NCBI RefSeq assembly: GCF_004795855.1
Contig: NZ_CP039252.1
Location: 3,596,001-3,660,000, forward strand
DNA length: 64,000 nucleotides
Direction of reading: 5' to 3'
DNA from: Hydrogenophaga sp. PAMC20947
Lineage (GTDB): Bacteria > Pseudomonadota > Gammaproteobacteria > Burkholderiales > Burkholderiaceae_C
The position numbers and the translations under genes were made by a program. Each line of letters begins with the position of its first letter. Position 1 is the stretch's first letter. The notes under the pieces are model-generated. The model was not told the origin of the DNA and did no database searches. It worked only from the letters and a program-made list of their open reading frames with translations. Below are positions 17,748 to 30,446 of the stretch, piece by piece.

Positions 17748-18869
17748 TCACATCCTGCCAGGGTTAAAAATACCCGCCGGGTCGAACTCGGCGCGCAGGC
17801 GTTGCGTGATGGTTTCGATCACCGGGCCTTGCTCATCAAAGCGGGCAACGCCGGGCGCCCCTTCGGCCCCGGCGCGGAAAAGGGTGGCATGGCCGTTGAC
17901 GGCCCTGGCAGCGCTGCGCAGCTCGCTGGCAGCGGCAGCCGGCGCCCACAGCCAACGTTGCGCGCCTTGCCATTCGATCAATTGCGCATAAGGCACGTTC
18001 AACACCGGCGCGGTTTGCGGCAGTGAGAGGCGCCACAGGCAGGCTTCAGGTGAGGAGTTTTGGAAAAACGGCAATGTCTGATCTCGGCAACCCGCCCAAT
18101 CGGGGCCGGCCTGGGCGTTGTCCATTCGTTGCCCATGGGCCTCTTTCACCAGGCGCTCGCTGGCCGCCTCGACCGCTGCCACCGCACCACGCAGGCGAAC
18201 AAAAAGCAGCTCGGGTGCGTTGGGCTGGGTCGCATCTTTTACCCAGCAACTGGCGTTGAGCGGCAATGGCTGACCACCCCATCGGTGCAACTGTTCCAGC
18301 GCCTCGGCCTGGCCCAGCTCAAACACCAGGGTGGCCTCAGCCGGTGCCACGGGCAAGACTTTGAGCGAGATGTCGGTGATCACACCCAGTGTGCCCAGGC
18401 TGCCAGCCATGAGCCGGCTGACGTCGTAACCGGCCACGTTTTTCATGACCTGGCCCCCGAAGGTCAGCCATTCGCCTTTGCCGTTGATGAACTGCAGGCC
18501 GAGCACATAGTCGCGCACGCCGCCCACATTGGCCCGCCCAGGTCCTGCGAGCCCGGCGGCGACCACGCCACCAATGGTCGAGACGGCGCCAAATCGGGGG
18601 GCCTCGAACGGCAGGTACTGGCCCTTTTCAGCCAGCACGGCGTCCAGATCGGACAGCAGCGTTCCGGCGCGCACGGTCACCACCAGCTCGGTGGGCTCGT
18701 GGCTCACGATGCCCTGCCAGCCTTGCGTGGACAGCACTTCACCCGATGTGGGGTTGCCGTAAAAGGCCTTGGTGTCGCCCCCCACGATGCGCAAGGGGGT
18801 ACGGGCGGCGGTCCCAGCCTTAACCTGATCGATCAGGGCGGCGGGTGATTCGGGGTTGGTGGCACTCAT
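17748..18869 (-). CDS. glcE: Glycolate oxidase FAD-binding subunit GlcE
   Basis: A protein of about 373 residues with the PCMH-type FAD-binding domain in the first half (RIVGGDTKAFYG, EAPRFGAVSTIGGVVAAGLAG, DYVLGLQFINGKGE, KNVAGYDVSRLMAGSLGTLG). It ends in the short FNPGRM motif shared with GlcD. GlcE is a smaller flavoprotein partner of GlcD in the glycolate dehydrogenase complex. Several in-frame Met codons lie upstream (18878, 18890); the one at 18869 was chosen by family length and is uncertain. The catalytic GlcD is not encoded upstream, where a small exported-protein gene lies instead. Confidence 0.88.
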   Translation of the reverse strand: MSATNPESPAALIDQVKAGTAARTPLRIVGGDTKAFYGNPTSGEVLSTQGWQGIVSHEPTELVVTVRAGTLLSDLDAVLAEKGQYLPFEAPRFGAVSTIGGVVAAGLAGPGRANVGGVRDYVLGLQFINGKGEWLTFGGQVMKNVAGYDVSRLMAGSLGTLGVITDISLKVLPVAPAEATLVFELGQAEALEQLHRWGGQPLPLNASCWVKDATQPNAPELLFVRLRGAVAAVEAASERLVKEAHGQRMDNAQAGPDWAGCRDQTLPFFQNSSPEACLWRLSLPQTAPVLNVPYAQLIEWQGAQRWLWAPAAAASELRSAARAVNGHATLFRAGAEGAPGVARFDEQGPVIETITQRLRAEFDPAGIFNPGRM

Positions 18870-19040
18870 GCCGGCCATGGTAGCGGTCATGCCCGATTCC
18901 GGCGTTGAATTTTTTGCACAGGCCGCTGCAAATGCACCACGCGCGTGCCCCATGCGACCAACCCCAATCACAGGCACAAGCTCCCACCGTCAAGCCCGCG
19001 AAGGCATGTCCGTGGCGTCGAAAGCCGGGATGGCCCCACC

Positions 19041-19313
19041 CTATCGGGTGTAGCCCAGGCACATACCCGCGTTGGGCCGGCCTTTGCACTCCCGCTTCAG
19101 GCGCCGCTCACGCGCGGCCGGCTTCTCGCTGGAGGGTGAGTCAATGAAACGGACCGAACTGGGCAGTTGCTCGGTCGCGGCCCTGGTGCGGGTCTCGGCC
19201 TTGACCGCTGCCTTCACGGGGGCTTTCGCCGCCCAGGCAGGCCCCAGACCCAAGACGACCCCACAGCCCAACAGCAAGGCCCCAGCACGTCGCCGCACAA
19301 ACAGCATGTCCAT
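19041..19313 (-). CDS. Small exported protein of unknown function
   Basis: A 90-residue protein with a signal peptide (MDMLFVRRR followed by a hydrophobic stretch and an AWA cleavage-like site near residue 28). A lysine/alanine-rich linker and a basic C-terminus with CKGRPNAGMCLG follow; its two Cys could form a disulfide. A GGAGGGG lies 5 bp before the ATG at 19313, which supports this start over an earlier in-frame Met. Hydrophilic and cationic after cleavage. I do not recognise a named family. It lies between amtB and glcE on the same strand. Confidence 0.55.
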   Translation of the reverse strand: MDMLFVRRRAGALLLGCGVVLGLGPAWAAKAPVKAAVKAETRTRAATEQLPSSVRFIDSPSSEKPAARERRLKRECKGRPNAGMCLGYTR

Positions 19314-19431
19314 TTCATCCCCTCCCAGGCACTCTTTTGAATCGCTGCATCTTCTGCCCAAAGCCTGTGCAAGTCTGTGATGCATTCACCGCACCCTCAG
19401 CATTCCGGGAACGCCAGCCAAACGCCAGACG

Positions 19432-19467
19432 AAAAAGACCCCGCGGGCCTTGCGGCACCGCGGGGTC
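19432..19467 (-). terminator. Rho-independent terminator after amtB
   Basis: On the minus strand a perfect 10-bp stem GACCCCGCGG/CCGCGGGGTC (19437-19446 with 19458-19467) encloses an 11-nt loop. It is followed by a run of five T with flanking TC (plus-strand A run 19432-19436). It lies about 50 bp beyond the amtB stop codon, so it would end the glnK-amtB transcript. Confidence 0.85.
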
Positions 19468-19515
19468 AATATCAAAAGGAGATCTGGGCAGCGGCGCGCG
19501 AGGCGCCGCTGGAGA

Positions 19516-20937
19516 TCAACGGCTGTAAGCCGTTTCGCCGTGGGACGTGATGTCCAGACCTTCGCGCTCGGACTCTTCCGAAACACGCAGACCCACCACC
19601 ATGTCGACCACTTTGTAGGCAATAAAGGCCACCACCGTCGACCACACCATGGTGATCACCACGCCTTCGGCCTGAATCAGGACCTGGCTGGCGATGGAGA
19701 AGTCGTCACCACCGGTGCCGCCCAGGCTGGGAGCCGTGAACACACCGGTCAGCAGCGCACCAAGGATACCGCCCACGCCGTGCACACCGAACACGTCCAG
19801 CGAGTCGTCAGCGCCCAGCATTTTCTTCAGGCCAGACACACCCCACAGGCAGAGGAAACCAGCCAGTGCGCCGATGATGAGGGCACCCATGGGGCCCACC
19901 GAACCGCAAGCGGGGGTGATGGCAACCAGACCGGCCACTGCGCCCGAAGCAGCGCCCAGCATCGAGGCCTTGCCTTTGTGCATGGCTTCACCCAGGCACC
20001 AGGCCAGCACCGCAGCCGAGGTGGCAAACAAGGTGTTGATGAAGGCCAGCGTTGCGCCACCGTTGGATTCCAGGTTGGAGCCGGCGTTGAAACCGAACCA
20101 GCCCACCCACAGCAGCGAAGCACCCACCATGGTCAGCGTCAGGCTGTGAGGCGCCATGGATTCTTTGCCGTAGCCGATGCGCTTGCCCACCATGTAAGCA
20201 CCCACCAAGCCAGCCATGGCCGCGTTGATGTGCACCACGGTACCGCCGGCGAAGTCCAGCGCACCTTTGTCGAGCAGGTAACCACCAGCACCCCACACCA
20301 TGTGGGCGATCGGCAGGTAGCTGAAGGTGAACCAGATCACCGAGAACAGCAGCACAGCGCTGAATTTCATGCGCTCGGCGAACGAGCCCACGATCAGGGC
20401 GCAGGTGATACCGGCAAAGGTGGCCTGGAAAGCAATGAAGATGAACTCGGGAATCTTCACACCTTCGGTGAAGGTGTCGGCCAGCGAGGCGGGCGTGACG
20501 CCCAGCAAGAAGGCCTTGCTGAGGTTGCCGATGATCAGGCCTTCACCGCCGAACGCCAGGCTGTAGCCGTAGACGGCCCACATCACGGAGATCAGCGAGA
20601 ACACCACCATCACCTGCATCAGCACCGACAGCATGTTCTTGCTGCGAACGAGGCCGCCGTAGAACAGCGCCAGGCCGGGGATCACCATCAAGATGACCAG
20701 AATGGTGGAAACCATCATCCAGGCGGTATCGCCCTTATCGACGGTCGGTGCCGGCGCAGCGGCTTCGACGGCAACCGCCTCAACAGCCATCGCAGGCGCT
20801 TCGACAGCCGGTGCGGCAGAGGTGTCTGCCGGCGCTGCCATGGTCGCAGGAGCTTCGGTCGTGGTCTGAGCCGAGACGTTCAGGCCGCCCAGGGCCAGCC
20901 CCATGCCCAGCAGTAGAGATGCAACAAGTTTTTTCAT
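19516..20937 (-). CDS. amtB: Ammonium transporter AmtB
   Basis: A 473-residue ammonium channel. A signal-peptide-like N-terminus starts MKKLVASLLLG, then an Ala/Pro/Val-rich periplasmic linker of about 60 residues leads to the 11-helix Amt core. Landmarks are DTAWMMVSTILVILM, FYGGLVRSKNML, DFAGGTVVHINAAMAGLVGA and DDSLDVFGVHGVGGILGALLTG with a pore His. The trimer conducts NH3/NH4+ and is blocked by unmodified GlnK. The ATG at 20937 was chosen because the signal segment starts there. It follows glnK by 34 bp, with a terminator downstream. Confidence 0.95.
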   Translation of the reverse strand: MKKLVASLLLGMGLALGGLNVSAQTTTEAPATMAAPADTSAAPAVEAPAMAVEAVAVEAAAPAPTVDKGDTAWMMVSTILVILMVIPGLALFYGGLVRSKNMLSVLMQVMVVFSLISVMWAVYGYSLAFGGEGLIIGNLSKAFLLGVTPASLADTFTEGVKIPEFIFIAFQATFAGITCALIVGSFAERMKFSAVLLFSVIWFTFSYLPIAHMVWGAGGYLLDKGALDFAGGTVVHINAAMAGLVGAYMVGKRIGYGKESMAPHSLTLTMVGASLLWVGWFGFNAGSNLESNGGATLAFINTLFATSAAVLAWCLGEAMHKGKASMLGAASGAVAGLVAITPACGSVGPMGALIIGALAGFLCLWGVSGLKKMLGADDSLDVFGVHGVGGILGALLTGVFTAPSLGGTGGDDFSIASQVLIQAEGVVITMVWSTVVAFIAYKVVDMVVGLRVSEESEREGLDITSHGETAYSR

Positions 20938-20971
20938 GTCCGTGGTCTTTCTTGGGTTTCGGTGGTGGCGA

Positions 20972-21538
<567 letters not shown>

Positions 21539-21689
21539 TCAAAACCGGTTCCACCGCTTGGCTGTGCCATCATGCCGACGGGGTTGCCAAGGGCCTGCTG
21601 TCACGGGCCGCATCAACGCACCAATCGCGTGCTCTTCAGACGCCCATTGAGGCAACGAGGGCGCGCACCAAAACAGGGAGGACACCAAA

Positions 21690-23267
21690 ATGGGTTTGTC
21701 ATTGGTGCACAGCCGTGCACTGCTGGGGCTGGAAGCGCGCCCGGTTCAGGTCGAAGTGCACCTGGCCAATGGCCTGCCCAGCTTCACGCTGGTGGGCTTG
21801 GCCGACACCGAAGTCAAAGAAGCGCGCGAGCGCGTGCGCTCGGCCATTGCCAATGCGGGTCTGGATTTCCCCAGCAACAAGCGTATCACCGTCAATCTCG
21901 CCCCGGCCGATTTGCCCAAGGATTCGGGCCGTTTTGACCTGCCGATTGCCCTGGGCATCCTGGCTGCCAGCGGCCAGATCAGCGACGCTCGCATGCAAGG
22001 CTGGGAATTCGCGGGCGAGCTCTCGCTGGGCGGTGATCTGCGGCCGGTGCGCGGCTCGCTGGCCATGAGCCTGGCCCTGCACCGCGCGGCCGAAAAGGGC
22101 GGCCCCAGCCTGGAACGCACCCGTTTGGTGCTCCCACCCGGCAGCGCCGAAGAGGCTGCGCTGGTGCCCGAGGCCCAGGTCTACCGGGCCAGACACCTGC
22201 TGGACGTGGTGGCCCAGTTCCTGCCCGAAGCCAAACCGGGCGAAGCGGCCCCCATGACCAGCCCCGAAATCGAAGACAACGGCGGCTGGCAGCGCGTGTC
22301 CCCCACCCACGCCAACAACCCGCCGCAATACGCCGACCTGGCCGATGTCAAAGGCCAGGTGGCGGCCAAGCGCGCGCTGGAGATCGCTGCGGCCGGCGGG
22401 CACAGCCTGTTGATGGTCGGGCCGCCCGGCTCCGGCAAAAGCATGCTGGCCCAGCGATTCGCTGGCCTGTTGCCGCCCATGAGCACCGGCGAAGCCCTGG
22501 AATCGGCCGCTGTGGCATCGCTGGCCGGCCGCTTCAGCCTGGAGCGCTGGGCCCAGCGCCCCACCGGCGCGCCCCACCACAGTGCCAGCGCCGTGGCCCT
22601 GGTCGGCGGTGGCTCACCACCCCGCCCCGGTGAAATCTCGCTGGCCCACCACGGTGTCTTGTTCCTCGATGAATTGCCCGAGTTTCCGCGCGCTGCCCTG
22701 GAAGCCCTGCGCGAGCCTCTGGAAAGTGGCCAGATCCGCATCTCGCGCGCGGCCATGCAAAGCGAATTTCCCGCCCGCTTCCAGCTCATCGCCGCCATGA
22801 ACCCCTGCCCCTGCGGTTTTCTGGGCCACCCCACCCGCTCCTGCCGCTGCTCACCCGACCAGATCAACCGCTACCAGAGCAAGCTCAGCGGCCCGCTACT
22901 CGACCGCATCGACCTGCACGTGGAAGTGCCCGCCCTGCCCCCCGACGATCTGCTGCACGGCTCCGCCGGCGAATCCACCGATGCCGTGCGCGAGCGCGTG
23001 GTCGACGCGCGAGAGCGCGCCCACGCCCGCCAGGGCCAGACCAACCAGGCCCTGAGCGGCCAGGCGCTGGACCAGCACATCCACGCCGATCCCAGTTCCC
23101 TCAAGTTTCTCAACACCACGGCAGCCCGCCTGGGCTGGAGCGCCCGCAGCACCCACAGAACCCTGCGCGTGGCCCGCACCATCGCCGACCTGGCCAAGCT
23201 CGACGAGGTGATCGTGGCGCATGTGGCCGAAGCGGTGCAGTACCGGCGGGCGTTGCGGCAAGGATGA
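21690..23267 (+). CDS. comM: YifB/ComM family Mg-chelatase-like AAA+ ATPase
   Basis: A 525-residue protein. It has an N-terminal Lon-protease-like fold domain (VEVHLANGLPSFTLVGLADTEVKEARERV), then a Mg-chelatase-type AAA+ module with Walker A GPPGSGKSM near residue 245 and Walker B GVLFLDELPEF near 322, and a C-terminal helical domain (STRTLRVARTIADL-like). A Cys cluster (NPCPCGFLGHPTRSCRCS, near 370) is typical of the family. ComM is a hexameric helicase that promotes branch migration during natural transformation. GGAGG precedes the ATG. The neighbours give no competence operon. Confidence 0.93.
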   Translation: MGLSLVHSRALLGLEARPVQVEVHLANGLPSFTLVGLADTEVKEARERVRSAIANAGLDFPSNKRITVNLAPADLPKDSGRFDLPIALGILAASGQISDARMQGWEFAGELSLGGDLRPVRGSLAMSLALHRAAEKGGPSLERTRLVLPPGSAEEAALVPEAQVYRARHLLDVVAQFLPEAKPGEAAPMTSPEIEDNGGWQRVSPTHANNPPQYADLADVKGQVAAKRALEIAAAGGHSLLMVGPPGSGKSMLAQRFAGLLPPMSTGEALESAAVASLAGRFSLERWAQRPTGAPHHSASAVALVGGGSPPRPGEISLAHHGVLFLDELPEFPRAALEALREPLESGQIRISRAAMQSEFPARFQLIAAMNPCPCGFLGHPTRSCRCSPDQINRYQSKLSGPLLDRIDLHVEVPALPPDDLLHGSAGESTDAVRERVVDARERAHARQGQTNQALSGQALDQHIHADPSSLKFLNTTAARLGWSARSTHRTLRVARTIADLAKLDEVIVAHVAEAVQYRRALRQG

Positions 23268-23848
23268 ACAACAACACCATCAACGGGCTGGAAGCCCTTG
23301 CAGCGTGAAAAGCATGGGCATGCCCAAGCACACCACGTCCCCTTGGCCCGCATGGCTCTGGCTTTGACACTCAGCGCTTGCGAAGGTCGCAGCATGCAAC
23401 ATACCCAAACCCGCGCCCACCGACAGCGAGCAGGTTGGTGGCCGGAAAGAAGACAGCAAGCGACGCAAACTGCGTCCAGTTCATTGCAGGATAAATCGAC
23501 CTTCCTGTGAGATGCTTCTCAAAAGCAACACCCTGGTTGATCGTCGCCAACTTCCCCCGGCCGACAGCACCGGGCATGCTTGTCTACAGCTTGGGCCTCA
23601 TCCCCTGGGCATATCGGAGCCCCCAACCAGCATCGGCCAAGACTTCCCCTCAACAGGACTGTAGGCTTGCTGTGGCCCTAGGGCATTCCAGTGGTCTGCG
23701 CACCATGGATCGGTACCGTGCAACATGGCAAATCGATTTGTACTGGCTGGCGGTATCGGGCTTGCTGTATGTGTGGGCGGTCGTGTGAGCCCACCGTTCA
23801 TGGCCCACAGGAATTGTTCGGGGCTGGAAAGCGGCAGGGCCAACGCGG
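23268..23848. other. Intergenic region without a supportable gene
   Basis: About 580 bp between comM and the convergent zinc-ribbon gene. Only short, overlapping open frames occur, none with a ribosome-binding site plus convincing codon pattern. A 27-codon frame at 23704-23787 with a hydrophobic stretch is the most protein-like, but it is too weak to call. No terminator hairpin with a T run was found. Local base composition is less GC-rich than the flanking genes. Confidence 0.4.
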
Positions 23849-24811
23849 TCAATTGGCCATGCGGGCCCGCCGCTCAGCGTCCATCTTGCGATACGAAACA
23901 CAGATGGCATCGTTCACATTGGCCGGCTGCCGGCAGGCATCGATGCGGCAAAAATCGCGCGCAATCATATTGGTTTCAGTGGCACAGGTTTGCGCAACCG
24001 TTTTCACCGGGTTGGGCGCTGCGGGGACTGGTGGTGGCTGAACCGGGGCCACTGCAACGGGTGCAGGTGGTGGAACCGCGGTGGCGGCAACCGCGGCTTC
24101 TTTGGCGGCCAACGTGCGGGCTTCCTGCACGCGCTGGCGCTCGGCGATGCGGGCGGCACGGGTGCGGGCCAGCGCGGCCACGCGATCGGCCTCTTTGCGC
24201 TCGTCTCGCGCCCGGACTTCATCCACAGCCTGGTTCAACTGGTTCACCGCTGGCGCGGAGTCTGATTCTGGCGGGACAGGCTCCACGGCCAAGGCCGAGG
24301 CAACAGGGAGAGGCTCCACCACAGGGGCTTGAACCGACGGCTGGGCGATCGAATCGGGTGATGGGCGTGCCCCCTCAGCCACGGGCTCCGATGGTGAGGC
24401 AGAGCTGAAAGCGCCCGACCACCAGGCGGCAGCAACGGCCAGCAAAAGAACCCCGCCGACCAGCGCACCCCATGGGCGCTTCGCCCGCGAGACTGGCGCC
24501 GTGGCGCCGTCAACAGAAGGCGCGTCGCTCAATGCGGCGGCTTCTTTAGCCAAATCCTTGCGGCGCCGGCCCAGTGGAGCCCCACAGGCCAGGCAACTCA
24601 GTGAACGCCGCGGATTGGGCGCCTTGCACGCAGGACAAGGCCGTGTGGATTTTTTCTGGCCCGGAACGCCCATCGAAGAGCCCAATCCCGGCTCTTCGGC
24701 CACTGTTTCAGGCTCTTCGACCACGGTGACGGCCACCAATGACCGCGTACACCCGCGACAAAACCGGGCCCTGTCCCGATTTTCAGCCCCGCACTCACCA
24801 CAAACAACCAT
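23849..24811 (-). CDS. Double zinc-ribbon, single-pass membrane protein of unknown function
   Basis: A 320-residue protein. Two CxxC...CxxC zinc ribbons occupy the N-terminal 85 residues (CGECGAENRDRARFCRGC and CPACKAPNPRRSLSCLAC). A basic segment, one TM helix near residues 115-133 and a Pro/Ala/Val-rich linker follow, then an Ala/Arg-rich coiled segment (about 190-240). The short C-terminal Cys-containing domain has CATETNMIARDFCRIDACR and ends in a basic helix. The ribbons would be cytoplasmic and the C-terminal domain periplasmic. The last domain, with paired Cys, is likely disulfide-bonded. Function is not known. Confidence 0.65.
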   Translation of the reverse strand: MVVCGECGAENRDRARFCRGCTRSLVAVTVVEEPETVAEEPGLGSSMGVPGQKKSTRPCPACKAPNPRRSLSCLACGAPLGRRRKDLAKEAAALSDAPSVDGATAPVSRAKRPWGALVGGVLLLAVAAAWWSGAFSSASPSEPVAEGARPSPDSIAQPSVQAPVVEPLPVASALAVEPVPPESDSAPAVNQLNQAVDEVRARDERKEADRVAALARTRAARIAERQRVQEARTLAAKEAAVAATAVPPPAPVAVAPVQPPPVPAAPNPVKTVAQTCATETNMIARDFCRIDACRQPANVNDAICVSYRKMDAERRARMAN

Positions 24812-24974
24812 GCTTCACCCGCAACTCACAAATTGAAAGGCGTTCTACCACGGCGACAGGGTCCCGCCCAGCCCCAGCAGCGCGAGCGGCAACCAGCGAG
24901 AGCCCGAAGGTGCCGCCAAGGCACCACACGCAGAAGCATCCATGGTCTCAGCAGCAGCCCCACCCACCGTCAGA

Positions 24975-27728
<2,754 letters not shown>

Positions 27729-27756
27729 GGGGGCTCACCAGGGTTTTGAACATTGA

Positions 27757-27883
27757 CTGGTGAGCGCCGTTGAAGCCGGATGTTCCGGCGGGGACGCATC
27801 GCGTCCCGGTGACCCAAGCCTGACAACCGGCAAAGCCCCGTTGGTCGGGGACAGTGGCCGGCGCTGCAGCGCTCCTTGAGTGT
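27757..27883 (-). promoter_or_regulatory. S-adenosylhomocysteine (SAH) riboswitch
   Basis: On the minus strand, about 30-155 nt before metH, the conserved SAH riboswitch blocks appear in order: CTCAAGGAGCGCTGCAGCG (27862-27880), a variable hairpin, GTCAGGCTTGGGT, an accessory hairpin, and CAACGGCGCTCACC. CTCAAG pairs with CTTGGG (P1), and GAGCGC pairs with the distal GCGCTC. SAH riboswitches (Rfam SAH_riboswitch) turn on SAH-recycling genes such as metH, ahcY and metF, mainly in beta- and gammaproteobacteria. The distal pairing ends close to the start codon. Confidence 0.9.
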
Positions 27884-28111
27884 GGCGTGATTTTAACGGT
27901 TGCCTTCCGATTTGTCTGGCGCCCCGCCCCTCACGCCCACCATCCCCCTGAAGTCAAATCCATACAGCCATCCCAAGGCGGCTAACACAAGAGCCGGCAC
28001 CACATCCCGGTTTGCAACTTAGCAACGGTGTGAATATTCACCAAGCTGGTGTCAGCCTGACCAAGGTGTCCTTGTGCACACTGGCGGTTTTCCGAGGGAG
28101 GAACATCGGCC

Positions 28112-28948
28112 ATGACCCGATCGTTGTTGAACCGTTTGCCTGACATCCTGGCGCGCGCCGCAGTGCGCTCCAGCGAAGCCCTGCACGCGCTCGGCGTGAA
28201 GCCTGGCCAACCCGCAACGGATTGGCTGCCATTTCGGTCCCCCAGCGCCTGCGCCTGGAGTCCGCCGGACGGCGAGTCCACCCGCCTGCAAACGGGTCAC
28301 GATCTGGCCTTGCTGCTGAACAGCCTCATTGCCAGCCCTCAGCGGCCATCACTTCGTGGTCAGGTGGGTTTCCTGTGGCTTCGGGCCACACCCAGCCAAC
28401 CTTTGACCGACGCAAGAGGAGCCCCAACGGGCGCGCTCTCCTCCGGCAACCTTGCGCTGGGCCAGTCCTGGCTCAGCGACCTTGCACTGCGCCTCTTCGT
28501 GGCCCGCGAATTGCTGGCACCGTCGGCCCTGTTGACGTTGACGCCCACCATCGACCTGGGGCCTTGCATCCCCCTGATGCTGAAAACCGTGCTGGGCTGC
28601 GAGCCGTTCCGGATGACCAGCGGCGGCCCCGACGGCAACCCGGTTGTCTTGGCCTGCCGCACCTCTTCAGCGCACGGCCAGCGCCCGGCCACACTCCCAC
28701 GGCACCAGATCCCTACGCTGATCCAATGCTTGCGAGACACCCCGATCACCGGACGCACCGCGCTGGTCATGCGCCCGGAGCCTGGCATCCTGGGTTTGCA
28801 GCCCGCGTGGTGGGGTGACTGGCTCCTCACCGATCCGGACCCGGCCGCGATCCACGCCCTGCGCAACCGGTTGAACCATCAAACCTGGGCTTCGCCGCCC
28901 CGCCTCGGTACCAGAGGCGCTCGGGAACCTGCTGCGGCCTGGGGCTGA
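28112..28948 (+). CDS. Hypothetical protein
   Basis: A 278-codon frame with third-position GC and codon choice like its neighbours, and a GGGAGG 10 bp or more before the ATG. The protein is soluble, with an Ala/Leu-rich middle (SWLSDLALRLFVARELLAPS) and several Pro/Gly turns. I see no signal peptide, TM helix or known motif and do not recognise the family. It stands alone between metH (divergent) and the amidase gene (convergent). It could be a lineage-specific protein; the C-terminal 70 bp overlap a possible opposite-strand frame. Confidence 0.5.
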   Translation: MTRSLLNRLPDILARAAVRSSEALHALGVKPGQPATDWLPFRSPSACAWSPPDGESTRLQTGHDLALLLNSLIASPQRPSLRGQVGFLWLRATPSQPLTDARGAPTGALSSGNLALGQSWLSDLALRLFVARELLAPSALLTLTPTIDLGPCIPLMLKTVLGCEPFRMTSGGPDGNPVVLACRTSSAHGQRPATLPRHQIPTLIQCLRDTPITGRTALVMRPEPGILGLQPAWWGDWLLTDPDPAAIHALRNRLNHQTWASPPRLGTRGAREPAAAWG

Positions 28949-29367
28949 CGCCCAACCTGATCTGCACACCCCGGGGCGGGACTGGACCTCGGGGCTTCTG
29001 CACCACCGACGCACATGCGAGGCAAAGGCGCCAAGCTCCAGGGGCCGGCTTCGGAGCCGGCGAGGGGGTCGAACATGCAGTCTTTCTCGACCCGATTCCA
29101 GCCGCCGGCGCTCAGGTGCGCCAAGGGCTTGGGAACAAGGTAGACCTGGACTGAGTGGAAATTCAGGTCCACAGTCTTTCCGGCCCACTGGCGCAGTTTG
29201 GCGAAGATGCCGCGCAGGTTCAGGCTGTGCGCTGTGCCGGTGGCCCTTTCCAGACTGGATCGGCTCAGGGACAAAATCAAAAAATTTGAACCTCTGAACC
29301 TGTGATGCAGCCAGCGAATCAAGTTTGGGCACTGGTTTACGGGTGGGGAATCCCTTCGATTGGGCAC
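28879..29367 (-). CDS. Doubtful open frame with coding-like codon use
   Basis: An opposite-strand frame of 162 codons in the gap between the amidase gene and the hypothetical gene. Its middle part (about 28985-29265) has high third-position GC and an ordinary amino-acid mix ([20 protein letters not shown]), which suggests it is or was translated. Both ends look poor: the start overlaps the amiE 3' end, and the tail is Pro/Arg-rich and overlaps the neighbouring gene. It may be a remnant of a longer gene. No family recognised. The rest of this 388-bp gap holds nothing else I can support. Confidence 0.25.
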   Translation of the reverse strand: MPNRRDSPPVNQCPNLIRWLHHRFRGSNFLILSLSRSSLERATGTAHSLNLRGIFAKLRQWAGKTVDLNFHSVQVYLVPKPLAHLSAGGWNRVEKDCMFDPLAGSEAGPWSLAPLPRMCVGGAEAPRSSPAPGCADQVGRQPQAAAGSRAPLVPRRGGEAQV

Positions 29368-30359
29368 TCTTCAGTGCCGATCATGGGTCGCGTGATGGCC
29401 TCGACAGCCGACCGCGTGCCATCCGGGTCGTTCACCCAGTTCCGATAAAAATCAAAGGGGCAAACGGCGACACCTTTGTCGCCATCATGCGAGTTGATTA
29501 CACCGGTATAGCCGCGGTGCAACAGCTTGAACAAATGATTTTCACTCTGCCCGTTCTTGCGGAAGTCGCGAATCAGGCTCTTGGAGAGGGCCGCGTACTG
29601 CACACCGTTTTCCTCCTCGCCGCACTCACCCAGGGTGCGGCCATCAAAACCGATGACTGCGCTGTGACCGAAGTAGCTGTACACGCCGTCGAAGCCGGCA
29701 GCGTTGGCGACAGCCACGTAAGTGTTGTTGGCAAAGGCCATGGCTTTGCTGATCAGGATCTGCTGCTCTTTGGCCGGGTACATATAGCCTTGGCAGCGAA
29801 CAATGAGTTCTGCGCCCTTCATGGCACAGTCGCGCCAGATCTCCGGGTAATTGCCATCATCGCAAATGATGAGGCTGATCTTCAATCCCTTGGGCCCTTC
29901 GCTCACATAGGTGGTATCGCCAGGGTACCAGCCCTCAATGGGCACCCACGGGATGATCTTGCGGTATTTCTGAACGATCTCTCCCTGATCGTTCATCAAG
30001 ATCAATGTGTTGTAGGGTGCTTTATTGGGGTGCTCTTCGTGCTGCTCTCCGGTCAGCGAAAACACGCCCCAAACCTTGGCCTTGCGGCAGGCTGCAGCAA
30101 AAATTTCGGTCTCGGCACCGGGCACGGTCGTCGCTGTCTCGTACATCTCCTGGCTGTCGTACATGATGCCGTGGGTGCTGTACTCGGGGAAAATCACCAG
30201 ATCCATGCCGGGCAAACCCGACTTCATGCCAATCACCATGTCGGCAATCTTGCGTGCGTTGTCGAGCACTTCGGCTTTGGAATGCAACCGTGGCATCTTG
30301 TAATTAACCACGGCCACACCGACAGTGTCATGGCTGCTTGAAATGTCGCCGTGAATCAT
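29337..30359 (-). CDS. amiE: Aliphatic amidase
   Basis: A 340-residue nitrilase-superfamily amidase very close to Pseudomonas AmiE along its whole length (start MIHGDISSS). The catalytic triad is present at family positions: Glu59 (FPEYS), Lys134 (YRKIIPW) and Cys166 (IWRDCAMKG). It hydrolyses short aliphatic amides such as acetamide and propionamide to the acid and ammonia in the cytoplasm. It is the last gene of the amide transport/hydrolysis series on this strand, 87 bp after fmdB. The C-terminus is slightly shorter than the 346-residue Pseudomonas enzyme. A formamidase (AmiF) label is less likely but possible. Confidence 0.93.
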   Translation of the reverse strand: MIHGDISSSHDTVGVAVVNYKMPRLHSKAEVLDNARKIADMVIGMKSGLPGMDLVIFPEYSTHGIMYDSQEMYETATTVPGAETEIFAAACRKAKVWGVFSLTGEQHEEHPNKAPYNTLILMNDQGEIVQKYRKIIPWVPIEGWYPGDTTYVSEGPKGLKISLIICDDGNYPEIWRDCAMKGAELIVRCQGYMYPAKEQQILISKAMAFANNTYVAVANAAGFDGVYSYFGHSAVIGFDGRTLGECGEEENGVQYAALSKSLIRDFRKNGQSENHLFKLLHRGYTGVINSHDGDKGVAVCPFDFYRNWVNDPDGTRSAVEAITRPMIGTEECPIEGIPHP

Positions 30360-30446
30360 GGCAGTTTCCCTTTATCTATGTGAATTACGCGGGCGTTTCA
30401 ACCCCGAAAGCGGCGGTGGCGCAGAGCGCGCGACCGCTCTGAAAGC

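Noticed and set aside
23507..23788. A 93-codon frame with a hydrophobic C-terminal stretch downstream of comM
   Set aside because: No ribosome-binding site, mixed codon use and no recognisable product.
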